Assembly: GCF_050586465.1 (NCBI RefSeq)
Contig: NZ_JBOCEG010000005.1
Span: forward strand, 310,001 to 374,000
Length of the DNA: 64,000 nucleotides
Direction: 5' to 3'
Origin: CAJXYS01 sp913063035
Lineage (GTDB): Bacteria > Pseudomonadota > Alphaproteobacteria > Rhodobacterales > Rhodobacteraceae
Positions 18,101 to 26,108 of this stretch are shown here, piece by piece (position 1 is the first letter of the stretch; every line of letters starts with the position of its first letter). A program made the translations under genes and the position numbers. The notes below the pieces were generated by a model. It saw nothing but the letters and a program-made list of their open reading frames with translations. It was not told the DNA's origin and did no database searches.

Positions 18101-19738
18101 CTCGCGGGCCTGGACGCCGACGGCGATCAAGTGATCGCGCGGTCCGACATTGCCGGCAGCCAAGGGTCCTTCAGCCTGACTTTGGGATTCCCTTACCCTG
18201 ACCTTGGGGTGAGCACCGCCTTCGTCGATGCGCTTGGGGACGACCGGCAGGAACTTCTGATCGGCTTCTCGGATGCCGCTGGCCTCCGCTCTTCCGGTAC
18301 CGTCTACCTCGTCTCCCACGACGATCTGGTCGCTGCCGCGGATGCCGACAGGCAGGTCGATCTGACCACGATCCTCAGCCCCGGATCCTCCTACCGGTTC
18401 ATTGGAGATGTGCTCGACCGGGTCGGCAACGCGGTGTCCTCGGTCGGCGACGTCGACGGCGACGGCCGCGAGGACCTGATCATCGGCGCGTCGCGGGCCG
18501 AATGGGAAGGGCACGACACCGAGGGCGAGGCCTATCTGATCCGGTCGTCCGATCTTGCCCATCTCGATGCGGCCGACGACATTGCCGACGGCACGATCGA
18601 TCTTGACCATGTCGGAATGCTCGCCGAACAGACCCTGGACGTCACGATCTATGACGACGCGACGGGCACCGCCATCAAGGGCGGCACGGGGTATCCCGGG
18701 ACCGATACGCTCACCAACGTCGAGCATTACGTCGCCGACAAGGGTGCCGGGCACGACCGCATCACCCTGAACAACACCGCGGCGCAGGTGTTGTTCGACC
18801 GCGATGTCGACGTTTCCGATCTTGATGGGGCCATCGGAACCTTCGACCCCGGCAACGGGGGCGCCGACATCGCCTTCGGCGGCGCCGGCGAGCCGACGCT
18901 GCCGGAGATCCTCGCCGGTATCCAGGCCGGCGACCCGGGTTACGCGGCGGGCGGCCGGTTCACCATCACCTCCGGCGACGAGTCGGGGCAGGTCGGCAAT
19001 ATCTCCTTCGAGAACTTCGAGACCATCGATTTCGGCATTGTCTGCTTCGCCGCGGGCACCCTGATCGACACCCCCGCCGGGCCGCGCCCGGTCGAGCAGA
19101 TCGCCGCCGGTGACGCGGTGCTGACCCGCGACCGCGGCGCGCAGCCGGTGCGCTGGTCGGGGGCGCGGCGGGTGTCAGCCGCCGCGCAGATCGCCAACCC
19201 CAGGACACGGCCGATCCGCATCCGGGCCGGTGCGCTCGGCCCGGGGGTTCCCGCGCGGGATCTGCGCGTGTCGCGCCAGCACCGGATCCTGTTGGCCGAT
19301 CCGGACACCGGAAACGAGGTACTGCTGGCCGCGATCAAGCTGGTCGGGCGCCCCGGGATCACGCGCGACGACAGCTGCACACCGGTGGCGTATCACCACC
19401 TGCTCTGCCCGCGCCACGAGATCCTGAGCGCGCATGGCGTCCCGGCCGAAAGCCTGCTGCTGGGCCCGCAGGCCCGCAAAATGCTGACCCCGGCACAATG
19501 GGCGCAGATCTCGCGGGACTGCGCCGATCTCGTGGCCCGCCCCGGCCCGGCGGCCCGGCCGATCGTCAGGCGTGCCGCGGCCGCGCTGACCGTTCCGCGG
19601 AGCACCGCGGCGAAGGCCGAAGGCCTTCGGCGTCGGACGCGGCACGAGAACCCGGCGCCCCATTTTGCCCGGCCGCCCGTATCGACCGCCGATGTTCCGG
19701 GGGCGCGCGAAACCGAAACCGCGCCCCCGCCATTCTAG
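15143..19738 (+). CDS. FG-GAP repeat protein with RTX segment and C-terminal Hint domain
   Basis: A 1531-residue protein, probably extracellular. It carries about 13 FG-GAP (integrin-alpha-like) blades with calcium loops of the type GDVDGDGFDELLIAA or GDLDGDGRADLLIGA, spread over residues about 100-1130. About seven come before and six after a short RTX-like insertion near 600-635 (EAGDGDDTIVASAGDDDIDGG), so two propellers are likely. From Cys1301 (VCFAAGTLIDTPAGPRPVEQI) to about 1460 lies a Hint_2 domain of the kind common in Rhodobacterales secreted proteins, with a late histidine motif SRQHRILL. Hint domains can cleave peptide bonds, but whether this one does is unknown. There is no Sec signal; T1SS export is plausible. 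The stop overlaps that of the convergent gene at a shared CTAG. Confidence 0.85.
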   Translation: MAYQVLRSYKLVGAEADGHLGRSVAAVGAVPEGTKPGLLIGASGAGTTGTTYRIDLADLAALDAADGDEFDGLIRESDLPSITLTATYSFVGPDAEWTGYQAVGIGDVDGDGFDELLIAASESSPDAGAVYLVSSRDLEALDTHGGVARDQVIDLGSVAAYTESGDGRSYRIVTSIADTNELGQSLSYIGDFDDDGRADLLMTSWHQYNRDEGGERVGYGGSAYLISGAELEALDEAGSADGATRDGEVDLADIEGFTGNSVQFRDVPQHNTPVEAVSGTGDVDGDGRPDILIGAQSYNSDYPGHAFLVTGADLEDLDNVYGPDGVLSLARMDQLPDGATSYHFIGAGPGDQSGYDVSIVGDLDNDGRDDLLIAAYVGGKVYVVSGADLEGLANADREINLAGIATGSGSFEIDTAGEVTVTAVTDIGDVDGDGHDDIAFGGIFGAGRTYVLGGADLVAADDLDNSRDGKIDATLIPQLQVAGHLGYLFQGASSSYAGISAPAGDLDGDGRADLLIGAYREDVEDISGYDAAGATYAIMAADFAAADDVGDGTGQDGIIALDAIHYDGIVQGTAGDDQIDTAYLADPGLDRLDRFDALDNSNDDEIEAGDGDDTIVASAGDDDIDGGAGHDTYRAADDALMGYRLIGDRSTGYSLAQTGDMNGDGLDDLLIGARWAGVTDSGAFQQDGRTYLVTGAALEQATPVADTAGVIDLDTIAGVEGAYTFKGATLQDLSGAAVASLGDLDGDGNRELLIGAPNAGAFSAGKAYLVASGSFAAADTDGDGVIDLGDVAGTGLSFQFDANSGNILGRSIASAGDVDGDGFEDLIVGAPIATYDPTPGSAYLVTAQYLRDHHDSVGDGVIDLPDAADEADIYRIEGAADASTGWVVAPAGNVVGDGRADLMIWSPGNGDQLAPVHLLGAEAFDGVAADGVIELDPIASLANSYRFQGFAHTVSDAHQIPMTTGDADGDGQTDLLIGPHLVSGADLAGLDADGDQVIARSDIAGSQGSFSLTLGFPYPDLGVSTAFVDALGDDRQELLIGFSDAAGLRSSGTVYLVSHDDLVAAADADRQVDLTTILSPGSSYRFIGDVLDRVGNAVSSVGDVDGDGREDLIIGASRAEWEGHDTEGEAYLIRSSDLAHLDAADDIADGTIDLDHVGMLAEQTLDVTIYDDATGTAIKGGTGYPGTDTLTNVEHYVADKGAGHDRITLNNTAAQVLFDRDVDVSDLDGAIGTFDPGNGGADIAFGGAGEPTLPEILAGIQAGDPGYAAGGRFTITSGDESGQVGNISFENFETIDFGIVCFAAGTLIDTPAGPRPVEQIAAGDAVLTRDRGAQPVRWSGARRVSAAAQIANPRTRPIRIRAGALGPGVPARDLRVSRQHRILLADPDTGNEVLLAAIKLVGRPGITRDDSCTPVAYHHLLCPRHEILSAHGVPAESLLLGPQARKMLTPAQWAQISRDCADLVARPGPAARPIVRRAAAALTVPRSTAAKAEGLRRRTRHENPAPHFARPPVSTADVPGARETETAPPPF

Positions 19739-21540
19739 TCCGGCCGTGTCCAGGAGTCCGGGCGCCGGCCCTCGCTCGCGGTCCGTATCGACTGCGCCGT
19801 GTTTTCCAGTGACACGAGAACGTCCGAGATCCGTTCCTGGAGCCGATCCTTTTCGGCCGCGTCGTCGCGTGTCTCCCGCGCGGTGGCGGCGATCTGGTCG
19901 CGCAGGGTCTCGAACTGCGACCGGATCAACTGGACGATTTCGTCCCGCCGGCCTTCGTTCTCGAGGATCATCCGGTTGATATCGACGAGGCTGGAAAGCT
20001 CGCGCCGGCGTTCTGAGGCCTGTTCGGACAACCTGGCGAGATGCTCGCCAAGGGCCTTGCTCCGCCCGATCAGCGCGGTGAGGCGACCCTCGTAGCGTTG
20101 CTGGCCTTTCACGAGAGCGTCTTGACGTTGGCCGGCACTCTCCATGGTGGACTGCAGATTGGCGAGGTCCTGCTGGATTTCGGCAAGTCGGGTCAGGGCG
20201 TCGAGTTTCTCGGAGATTGTTGCCAGAGAGGTCCCGGTCGCATGCAGCCCCGCCTGCATCCGTTCCGCCGAGTCGCGGACCATGGCGGCGCGGCTCTCCT
20301 CTGCTTTTGCGTTGGTCCGGTAGGCCTCCACGAGCGTTTTGTTCACGGATTTCTGATCGTCCACGGCATCGTGCAACGCGTGCAGCATGCGATTTCGCGC
20401 GACACTCTCCGACTGGAACCCCGTCAACAGCGCCTGGCTCGATTGTGCCTGCGACCGCATCGAGAGATCGAGCGCGGCAAGCTGGGACCGCGTCTGGTCG
20501 AGCGCCCCGGGCAGGTTACGGATGACGTTCAGCGTGTCCGGCAGAGCCTCGGCGCTTTTCACGAAGCGGTGCATCCCTTCGATGGCTTCCTGGTTGGACA
20601 GCGCCAGCCGGCGGACCGCCGCGTCCGTCTGGCCGACGAGATTGACCAGCTTGTCCATCCGGGTGCCGGCTTCCTGTTCGCGGGCGGCCACGAGGCTGAT
20701 GAACTCGGCGATGGAGTCGCTGTCGAAGCTTTCCAGGGCCGGATCGAGGGCCTTTTCCCGCAGAACGTCCGTGAGGCTGCGGCGGGACAGTTCGAAGTAG
20801 CGTTCGGCCGCCCGGGCGAGGATCAGACCCATGATCCCCGTGGTCATGGAGCCGACCAGGCCGAACATGGACGAGCTGAATGCGGTGCCCATGGCGGACA
20901 GGGGTTCCTGGAGCGACAGGACCATGTCGTTGAAGGCCGCGTTCAGTTCCTCGGCGCTTTCCCGGCCCGTGCCGCCGCCCACCTGCTCGAGGATTTCCCC
21001 GGCCGAGACGAGTGTCCGCAGCAGGCCGATGAAGGTTCCCAGAAGCCCGAGGGAAACGAGCAACCCGGTCAGGTATTGCAGGAACACCAGCCTTTGGCGG
21101 AACCAGGCGCGGATAATGTCCATCTCTGCGCGCACCGTGTCCCGGATCACGCGGGTGCTGAGGGCCTGCGTCTCGCCCAGCATCTTGGACACCGCCATCG
21201 CGAGATGGGTTTCTTCCGGAAGTGCCTCCACCCGGAGGTCGCCGCTGTCGATCTGGCGCTTCAACATGCGCAGCGCGGCATATTCTTCATCGATGTGAAA
21301 GGCGCTGAGAACCCCGGCGACAACCCCGAAACCGAGCACCAGCAGGATCATGAAATTGATGAAAAAGTTGGCATTCAGCGCGAACAGGAAAAAGTCGAGG
21401 ATGAAAAGGACGACAGCGGTCAGGAATCCGATCGGAAGAAGCGCGACCACCTTTACGGGGAGCCCGATTTCCGTCGGCCTGACCTCGTCGCCCGGCTTGC
21501 GCCGGGGCGATCCGCGTCCCTGTTTTGCGACCTCGTTCAT
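19735..21540 (-). CDS. MotA/TolQ/ExbB-like proton channel subunit with cytoplasmic coiled coil (SiiB-like role)
   Basis: A 601-residue inner-membrane protein, last gene of the giant-adhesin operon. Four hydrophobic helices (about 31-55, 57-80, 152-176, 216-243) give the MotA topology. Helices 3 and 4 carry the family marks LLVSLGLLGTFIGLL and GTAFSSSMFGLVGSM. Residues about 290-590 are long amphipathic helices without other domains. A TTG 21 bases upstream is in frame, but ATG 21540 has GGAGG six bases ahead and is chosen. With the MotB-like protein two genes upstream it should form a stator-type ion channel. In Salmonella SPI-4, SiiB and SiiA play this part for the giant adhesin SiiE; the functional match here is inferred from operon context. 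Confidence 0.82.
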   Translation of the reverse strand: MNEVAKQGRGSPRRKPGDEVRPTEIGLPVKVVALLPIGFLTAVVLFILDFFLFALNANFFINFMILLVLGFGVVAGVLSAFHIDEEYAALRMLKRQIDSGDLRVEALPEETHLAMAVSKMLGETQALSTRVIRDTVRAEMDIIRAWFRQRLVFLQYLTGLLVSLGLLGTFIGLLRTLVSAGEILEQVGGGTGRESAEELNAAFNDMVLSLQEPLSAMGTAFSSSMFGLVGSMTTGIMGLILARAAERYFELSRRSLTDVLREKALDPALESFDSDSIAEFISLVAAREQEAGTRMDKLVNLVGQTDAAVRRLALSNQEAIEGMHRFVKSAEALPDTLNVIRNLPGALDQTRSQLAALDLSMRSQAQSSQALLTGFQSESVARNRMLHALHDAVDDQKSVNKTLVEAYRTNAKAEESRAAMVRDSAERMQAGLHATGTSLATISEKLDALTRLAEIQQDLANLQSTMESAGQRQDALVKGQQRYEGRLTALIGRSKALGEHLARLSEQASERRRELSSLVDINRMILENEGRRDEIVQLIRSQFETLRDQIAATARETRDDAAEKDRLQERISDVLVSLENTAQSIRTASEGRRPDSWTRPD

Positions 21541-21557
21541 CTTGACCTCCGGGTTAC

Positions 21558-22862
21558 TCAACTGCTGTCCTGCAGGGCCGTGGAGAGACCCCTGACGACC
21601 GGCGAAGACAGGTACTGAAAGACGGTTCGCTCGCCGAGAACGATGTCGGCCGTCGCCACCATGCCCGGCACGAGCGGGCGGCCGAATTCGGCATAGCTTT
21701 CGCCGTCGACGCCGATGCGCAGGCGGAAGAAGCGGTTGCCGTTCTCGCGCGGCAGCGTGTCCGAGCTGACATCCGTCACCCGGCCTTCGAGCGTGCCGTA
21801 AACGGCATGGTTGTAGGCGCTGACCCGGATCTTTACCGGTAGGCCGGACGTGATTTCCGCGCGGTCGGCGGGGCGGACCCAGGCCTCGATGGTGGGGCGG
21901 TCGGTATCGGGCGTGATTTCCATGATCGGCTCGCCGGGGCGGACCACCCCGCCGATCGTCGAAACCTCGATCCGATTGACGGTCCCGTTGGTGGGCGACA
22001 GCACCGCGGTCCGCTGAAGCCGATCCCGCGCCGCGTTCATGTCCTGTTCGAGACGGGAGAGTTCGACGCGCACTTCGTCCAGCCGGAGAAGCGCGGACTC
22101 GCGGAATTCCGCAACCAGTTCGACGGCGTCGTTCTGTGCCTCCTCGATCTGGAGGCCGAGCTGCGGGGCACGGCTGTCGAGCTCTACGATCTGGGCGCGC
22201 ACATCCTCGACCTGGCCCTCCGCCTGCAGCACCTGCAGCCGCGATCCGGCGGAGCGGCGCTCCATCCGCTGGTAAACCTCCAACTGCGCCTGCGCGTTCT
22301 CCAGCCGCCGTTCCAGCGCCAACCGGCGCGCCGCGTTCTCGTCAAGGGCCGCGCGCAACTGCGCAATCCTGTTGTCCATCCCGTCGAGCGAGAGACGGAG
22401 GGTATCCTGCCGGGCCGCGTAGATCTCGCGCTGCCGCGCGACGGTCTCCGGGGGCGAGGCGACCCCGGTCCAGTCCGGCCGGCGTTCCGCCACCTCGGCC
22501 ATGAGGCGTTCGGCCTCTGCATAAAGCGAAGCGAGGCGCACCTCCCGCTCGCGGACGGTGGACTCGGCCTGGATGTCCGAGATCCGCAGCAGGGTCTGGC
22601 CCGCGCGAACCTCCTCGCCCTCACGCACGAGTATCTCTGAAACGACGCCGCCCTCGAGGTGCTGCACGATCTGCACGAATTCCGACGGAACGACGCGCCC
22701 CTGGGCCCGCACCACGCGGTCGACCTTCGCCGTCAGGCTCCAGAACAGGATCAGCAGAAGAACCAGGGTGATGATCGTCACGACCGCCCTCGGCAGGAGA
22801 TACCATTCCTGCCGACCGAGCCGGGGACCGTTCCTGTCCGCCCTTCTCGCGCGCGATGCCAT
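21558..22862 (-). CDS. HlyD-family T1SS adaptor of the giant adhesin locus
   Basis: A 434-residue membrane fusion protein. One helix at about residues 27-48 is followed by a lipoyl half (FVQIVQHLEGGVVSEILVRE), a long coiled-coil hairpin, the second lipoyl half (RTAVLSPTNGTVNRIEVSTI) and a beta-barrel domain. It should link the ABC exporter and the TolC-like lipoprotein of the same operon. It sits between the two stator-like genes, three bases after the MotB-like stop and just before the MotA-like gene, so all are probably made together. Confidence 0.92.
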   Translation of the reverse strand: MASRARRADRNGPRLGRQEWYLLPRAVVTIITLVLLLILFWSLTAKVDRVVRAQGRVVPSEFVQIVQHLEGGVVSEILVREGEEVRAGQTLLRISDIQAESTVREREVRLASLYAEAERLMAEVAERRPDWTGVASPPETVARQREIYAARQDTLRLSLDGMDNRIAQLRAALDENAARRLALERRLENAQAQLEVYQRMERRSAGSRLQVLQAEGQVEDVRAQIVELDSRAPQLGLQIEEAQNDAVELVAEFRESALLRLDEVRVELSRLEQDMNAARDRLQRTAVLSPTNGTVNRIEVSTIGGVVRPGEPIMEITPDTDRPTIEAWVRPADRAEITSGLPVKIRVSAYNHAVYGTLEGRVTDVSSDTLPRENGNRFFRLRIGVDGESYAEFGRPLVPGMVATADIVLGERTVFQYLSSPVVRGLSTALQDSS

Positions 22863-22865
22863 GAC

Positions 22866-24527
22866 CTAGCCCCCCGAGCCTGCGGCGGCCTGCGACGGGA
22901 ACAGCTCAAGCACCAGGCGGCCCTTGCGCAAGGGGCTTTGTGCGTCATGCACCCGAACCGAGATGCGCGCGCTGCCGATATCGTTATCGAGCAGGTAGTT
23001 GCGGACATCCATGGCGCGGAAGAACGCGCTCTGACGCTCCATCGTCAGGTAACTGACCGCGGGATAGGCGTGAATCTCCACGACAGGGGGGGTATCGGCC
23101 TCGAAGATGGGCCCAAGCAGTTCGCCCAGGGTCGCCCGGGCATCTTCGTCCAGCAGGATCGACTCCGCCGGGTAGTCGATCACGATCCGGACAAGATCGC
23201 GATCCCCGGCCGCGACCGCGTTCTCGCCCTCGCCTTCGGCCTCGGGGACGCGCGCCTCGATCTCGATTCCTCCCCCCGTCGGGGCGAAGCCGCTGGGCTC
23301 GCCCGCAGCCTCGGGCGCAGCGATCTCGTCGGTCTCTTCACGCTCTGCGTTTTCCGGGTCGGTGGCACGTTCATCGGCTTCGCCATCACCGGGCCGGGCC
23401 GCGTCCGTCTGTCCGGATCGAGCCTCCGCATTCGAACCCGCCGCGGCGTCCGCGGGTCGTGCCCCCGGAGGCACTTGATCGGGGGCCGCTTCCTCGGCGC
23501 GGGCCTCGGCGGGGCTTTCCGTCTCCGGCGCCCCTTCATCCGCCTGTTCCGGGGCCTCGGCCGCCGCCGGCGCCCCGCTCTCCGCGACGGTCGCCGCGTC
23601 GTCTGCCGGGGCGGCATCCTGCGCCGCGGGGGCTTCGGGGACGTCGGCCTCGGCAACCTGCTCTTGCGGACGCATGGGATCGGCGTCCTCGGCGCGGGTT
23701 TCGCCGGGGCTTTCCGTCCCCGGCGCCCCTTCATCCGCCTGTTCCGGGGCCTTGACCACCGGCGGCGCCCCGCTCTCCGCGACGGTCGCCGCGTCGTCTG
23801 CCGGGGCGGCATCCTGCGCCGCGGGACCTTCGGGGGCGTCGGCTTCAGCAACCTGCTCTTGCGGGCGTGTTGCCTCGTCGGGGGTCTGGCCGGCCATGGT
23901 CATGTCCGGGGCGCCGTCGGCTTGTGCATCTGCACCGACGGGTGCCGGGTCTGCTGGCCGGGCGTCGTCACGCGCGGCCGCCGCCCCGGTCGCGGTCGCC
24001 GGGTCGCCCGGCGGGCTTGGCCGGGCCTCTGCCTCTGCGGGATCAATCGGTGCCTCTTCGGGCGTGTCGGCCGCTTCTTGAGGCATCTCCGCCTGGTCGT
24101 CGGCGCCCGCACGCTCCTGCGGGGTTTCGGCCGGCGCACGCGCGGCGTCGAGGCGGGCGCGAAGCTCCGCGTTTTCGGCCTCGAGCGTCTGCAACCGCGC
24201 GAACAATTCGCCAACCTCCTGCCGCGCGGAGGAGGACAGGTAGGCGTCGGGGGCGGGAGCCCGGGGCGCGTCCGACCCAGGGGGGGAATCTTCCCCCGTG
24301 GGCGCGACACTGAAATCCTGCAGGATGCTCTCGACCGTCTCGGACACCCGGTCCGCCAGCATGCCCTCGACCGAGACGCGGGTCTTTACGACCGAGTAGA
24401 GGGACAGGGACATCGCCAGGATCAGGATGATGAAGACCATGCCGAGCAGCATGTTGCTCAGCGCATCGACGTAGCCGGGCCAATAGCCCTCGATCCGGTC
24501 GTCGTCGTCCAAGGCGCCACCACTCAT
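22866..24527 (-). CDS. MotB/OmpA-like stator subunit with long acidic linker (SiiA-like role)
   Basis: A 553-residue protein with a short cytoplasmic start, one membrane helix at about 19-45 (YVDALSNMLLGMVFIILILA) that carries Asp21 where MotB, ExbD and SiiA have their proton-binding aspartate, and a periplasmic remainder. Residues about 75-105 and 115-140 are helical. About 140-430 is an Ala/Glu/Pro-rich acidic linker that contains a 65-residue tandem repeat. The C-terminal 110 residues look like a divergent OmpA domain (TMERQSAFFRAMDVRNYLL in place of NxxLSxxRAxxV). The aspartate that binds diaminopimelate in the usual HTDxxG motif is not seen (EIHAYPAV instead), so peptidoglycan binding may be changed or lost. 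Start overlaps the TolC-like stop (ATGA). Confidence 0.8.
   Translation of the reverse strand: MSGGALDDDDRIEGYWPGYVDALSNMLLGMVFIILILAMSLSLYSVVKTRVSVEGMLADRVSETVESILQDFSVAPTGEDSPPGSDAPRAPAPDAYLSSSARQEVGELFARLQTLEAENAELRARLDAARAPAETPQERAGADDQAEMPQEAADTPEEAPIDPAEAEARPSPPGDPATATGAAAARDDARPADPAPVGADAQADGAPDMTMAGQTPDEATRPQEQVAEADAPEGPAAQDAAPADDAATVAESGAPPVVKAPEQADEGAPGTESPGETRAEDADPMRPQEQVAEADVPEAPAAQDAAPADDAATVAESGAPAAAEAPEQADEGAPETESPAEARAEEAAPDQVPPGARPADAAAGSNAEARSGQTDAARPGDGEADERATDPENAEREETDEIAAPEAAGEPSGFAPTGGGIEIEARVPEAEGEGENAVAAGDRDLVRIVIDYPAESILLDEDARATLGELLGPIFEADTPPVVEIHAYPAVSYLTMERQSAFFRAMDVRNYLLDNDIGSARISVRVHDAQSPLRKGRLVLELFPSQAAAGSGG
23491..23865 (-). repeat. 195-bp tandem repeat in the MotB-like linker
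   Basis: Two nearly complete copies with a constant 195-base offset (for example, TCCTCGGCGCGGG at 23491 and 23686). The unit is 65 codons, so the repeat keeps frame and lengthens the acidic periplasmic linker. Copies are close enough to suggest a recent duplication. Confidence 0.85.
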
Positions 24528-26080
24528 TTGCCGTCAGCCCGTTTGGCGGTGTCGAATTCCGCCAGGAGATCACCAAGCAGATGCTTGGCCTGAAGCAGCG
24601 TCACGGCCTCGGTGACGGCGAGATTCGTCATCTCGACCCTGGCCTCGTAAAGCGTCTGGTAAGCTTCGAGGACCTCCAGCGTGTTCGGATCGGTCGTGAG
24701 GAACTGTTCTTCGAATGCCGCGACAACCGCCTCGCTGGCACGCAGCCGCGCAACGGTCGCGCCGTATTGTTCGTGGATGGACCCGAGGAGCGCGTAGACG
24801 TTGCGCAAGTTCCGGCTGAGCTGCCGCCGCGCCTGCGTGAGACGCAGTTCGTATTCCTCGTTTCGCGCCGCGTTGAGCCGGCGTTCGGAGTCGAGCTGGC
24901 CGTTGCGAAACAGGGTCATGTTGAAATTCAGGCCGACCTCCGTCTGGTCCTGGGTGCCGCCGGTCGCCGACAGCCCGTCCTCTATGGTGTGGGACAGTTC
25001 CAGGTTCACGACGGGATGCCGTTTCAACTCGGTCCGCCGTTCCTCGAGAAGCGCCCGGTCCAGCTGAATGCGGCTGAGCGCGATTTCGTTGTTCGCCTCC
25101 ATCGCGTGCTCGAACGCCGCCGTGATGCTGGCCGGCAACCGATTGCCGAGCGTCGCGGGCACGCGCAGCGTGTCGGGGATGAACCCGGTCTTGCGCGTGA
25201 ATTCCGAGATGTTCTCGGTCAGTCCCGCCCGGATATCGGAGATGGAGGCACGCACCGTCTCTATCCGCGCGCGCACCCGCTCGCGATTGGCCGGGCTTGC
25301 CCCGCCGGCATCGACGCGCTCTCCCACGATCGCGAGGAGCGCGTCGAGCTCCTCCTCGTGGCCTTCGGCGAAGCGGACGATCAGCGCACTTTGCACCACC
25401 GAGAGATAGGCCGTCGCGATGTCGAGCGCGGTCAGCGACCGGATGTTTCGCCGCGAGATTTCCGCGGTCTCCACGTCGTTCTCGCGGAGCTCTACGTCAT
25501 GCAGCAGGGACAGGTTGAAAAGCGGCTGGCGCAGCGCGACGCTGAGCTCCGATGCCTCCGCGCCGGGTGAAAGGCCGGACAGCCCGTCGGACGACCGCAC
25601 GGCCGTTGATCCCTCGAGCGTGATCTGCGGACCCATCGCCTGGCGCGCCGCATCGGCCCGCGCACGTTCCTGGTTCAGCTGCACCTCGCCGATGCGCGCT
25701 TCGGGGACGCTGTTCAGGGCCCGCGCGATGACGCCCGAAAGGCTCATGGCGCCATCGATCGCCTCCACCCCGATGAGGAGCTCGGGTTTCGGAACGGGGA
25801 TCGCGGCGGGCGTCCCCATGACGCGGCCCAGCTCGGCAAGCTTCAGGGTGGCGGACTGCACCCGAAGCTGCGCATCGCCGGGCAGCGGGCGCGGCATGTC
25901 CTGTTCCGGCGTCCTGCCCCCGGTTCCGATAAGCCGATCACCGGCGCATCCTGCAGCCATGACACTGACCAGGAGGAGGGACACGGCAAGTCGCAGCCGC
26001 TGGCGGGCAGTCCGTTCACGGCCTGCCCGCGTCAGCGGTCCGGTTATCGGGCGTGCATATCCTACACGTTCCAAGCCCAC
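24524..26080 (-). CDS. TolC-like outer-membrane efflux lipoprotein
   Basis: A roughly 518-residue outer-membrane channel protein of the TolC/LapE type that completes the T1SS of the giant adhesin. A hydrophobic stretch ends in a lipobox (VSVMAAGC), so it is probably a lipoprotein. Two TolC repeats of paired helices follow, with the usual internal strands (LSVALRQPLFNLSLL and TEVGLNFNMTLFRNG). The start is uncertain: GTG 26080 lies just after the ABC gene stop; TTG 26074 has a better-spaced AGGAG; an ATG at 26191 would overlap the ABC gene by 83 bases and add a charged, implausible leader. Confidence 0.85.
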   Translation of the reverse strand: MGLERVGYARPITGPLTRAGRERTARQRLRLAVSLLLVSVMAAGCAGDRLIGTGGRTPEQDMPRPLPGDAQLRVQSATLKLAELGRVMGTPAAIPVPKPELLIGVEAIDGAMSLSGVIARALNSVPEARIGEVQLNQERARADAARQAMGPQITLEGSTAVRSSDGLSGLSPGAEASELSVALRQPLFNLSLLHDVELRENDVETAEISRRNIRSLTALDIATAYLSVVQSALIVRFAEGHEEELDALLAIVGERVDAGGASPANRERVRARIETVRASISDIRAGLTENISEFTRKTGFIPDTLRVPATLGNRLPASITAAFEHAMEANNEIALSRIQLDRALLEERRTELKRHPVVNLELSHTIEDGLSATGGTQDQTEVGLNFNMTLFRNGQLDSERRLNAARNEEYELRLTQARRQLSRNLRNVYALLGSIHEQYGATVARLRASEAVVAAFEEQFLTTDPNTLEVLEAYQTLYEARVEMTNLAVTEAVTLLQAKHLLGDLLAEFDTAKRADGK

Positions 26081-26108
26081 TCCTGCTCGTCTCCGCCCGC
26101 GGTGTTCA

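Noticed and set aside
19735..24527. Zorya-type anti-phage defence system (ZorA/ZorB-like pair)
   Set aside because: The MotA-like and MotB-like genes are split by an HlyD gene and sit in a T1SS operon; no ZorC, ZorD or ZorE gene is present.
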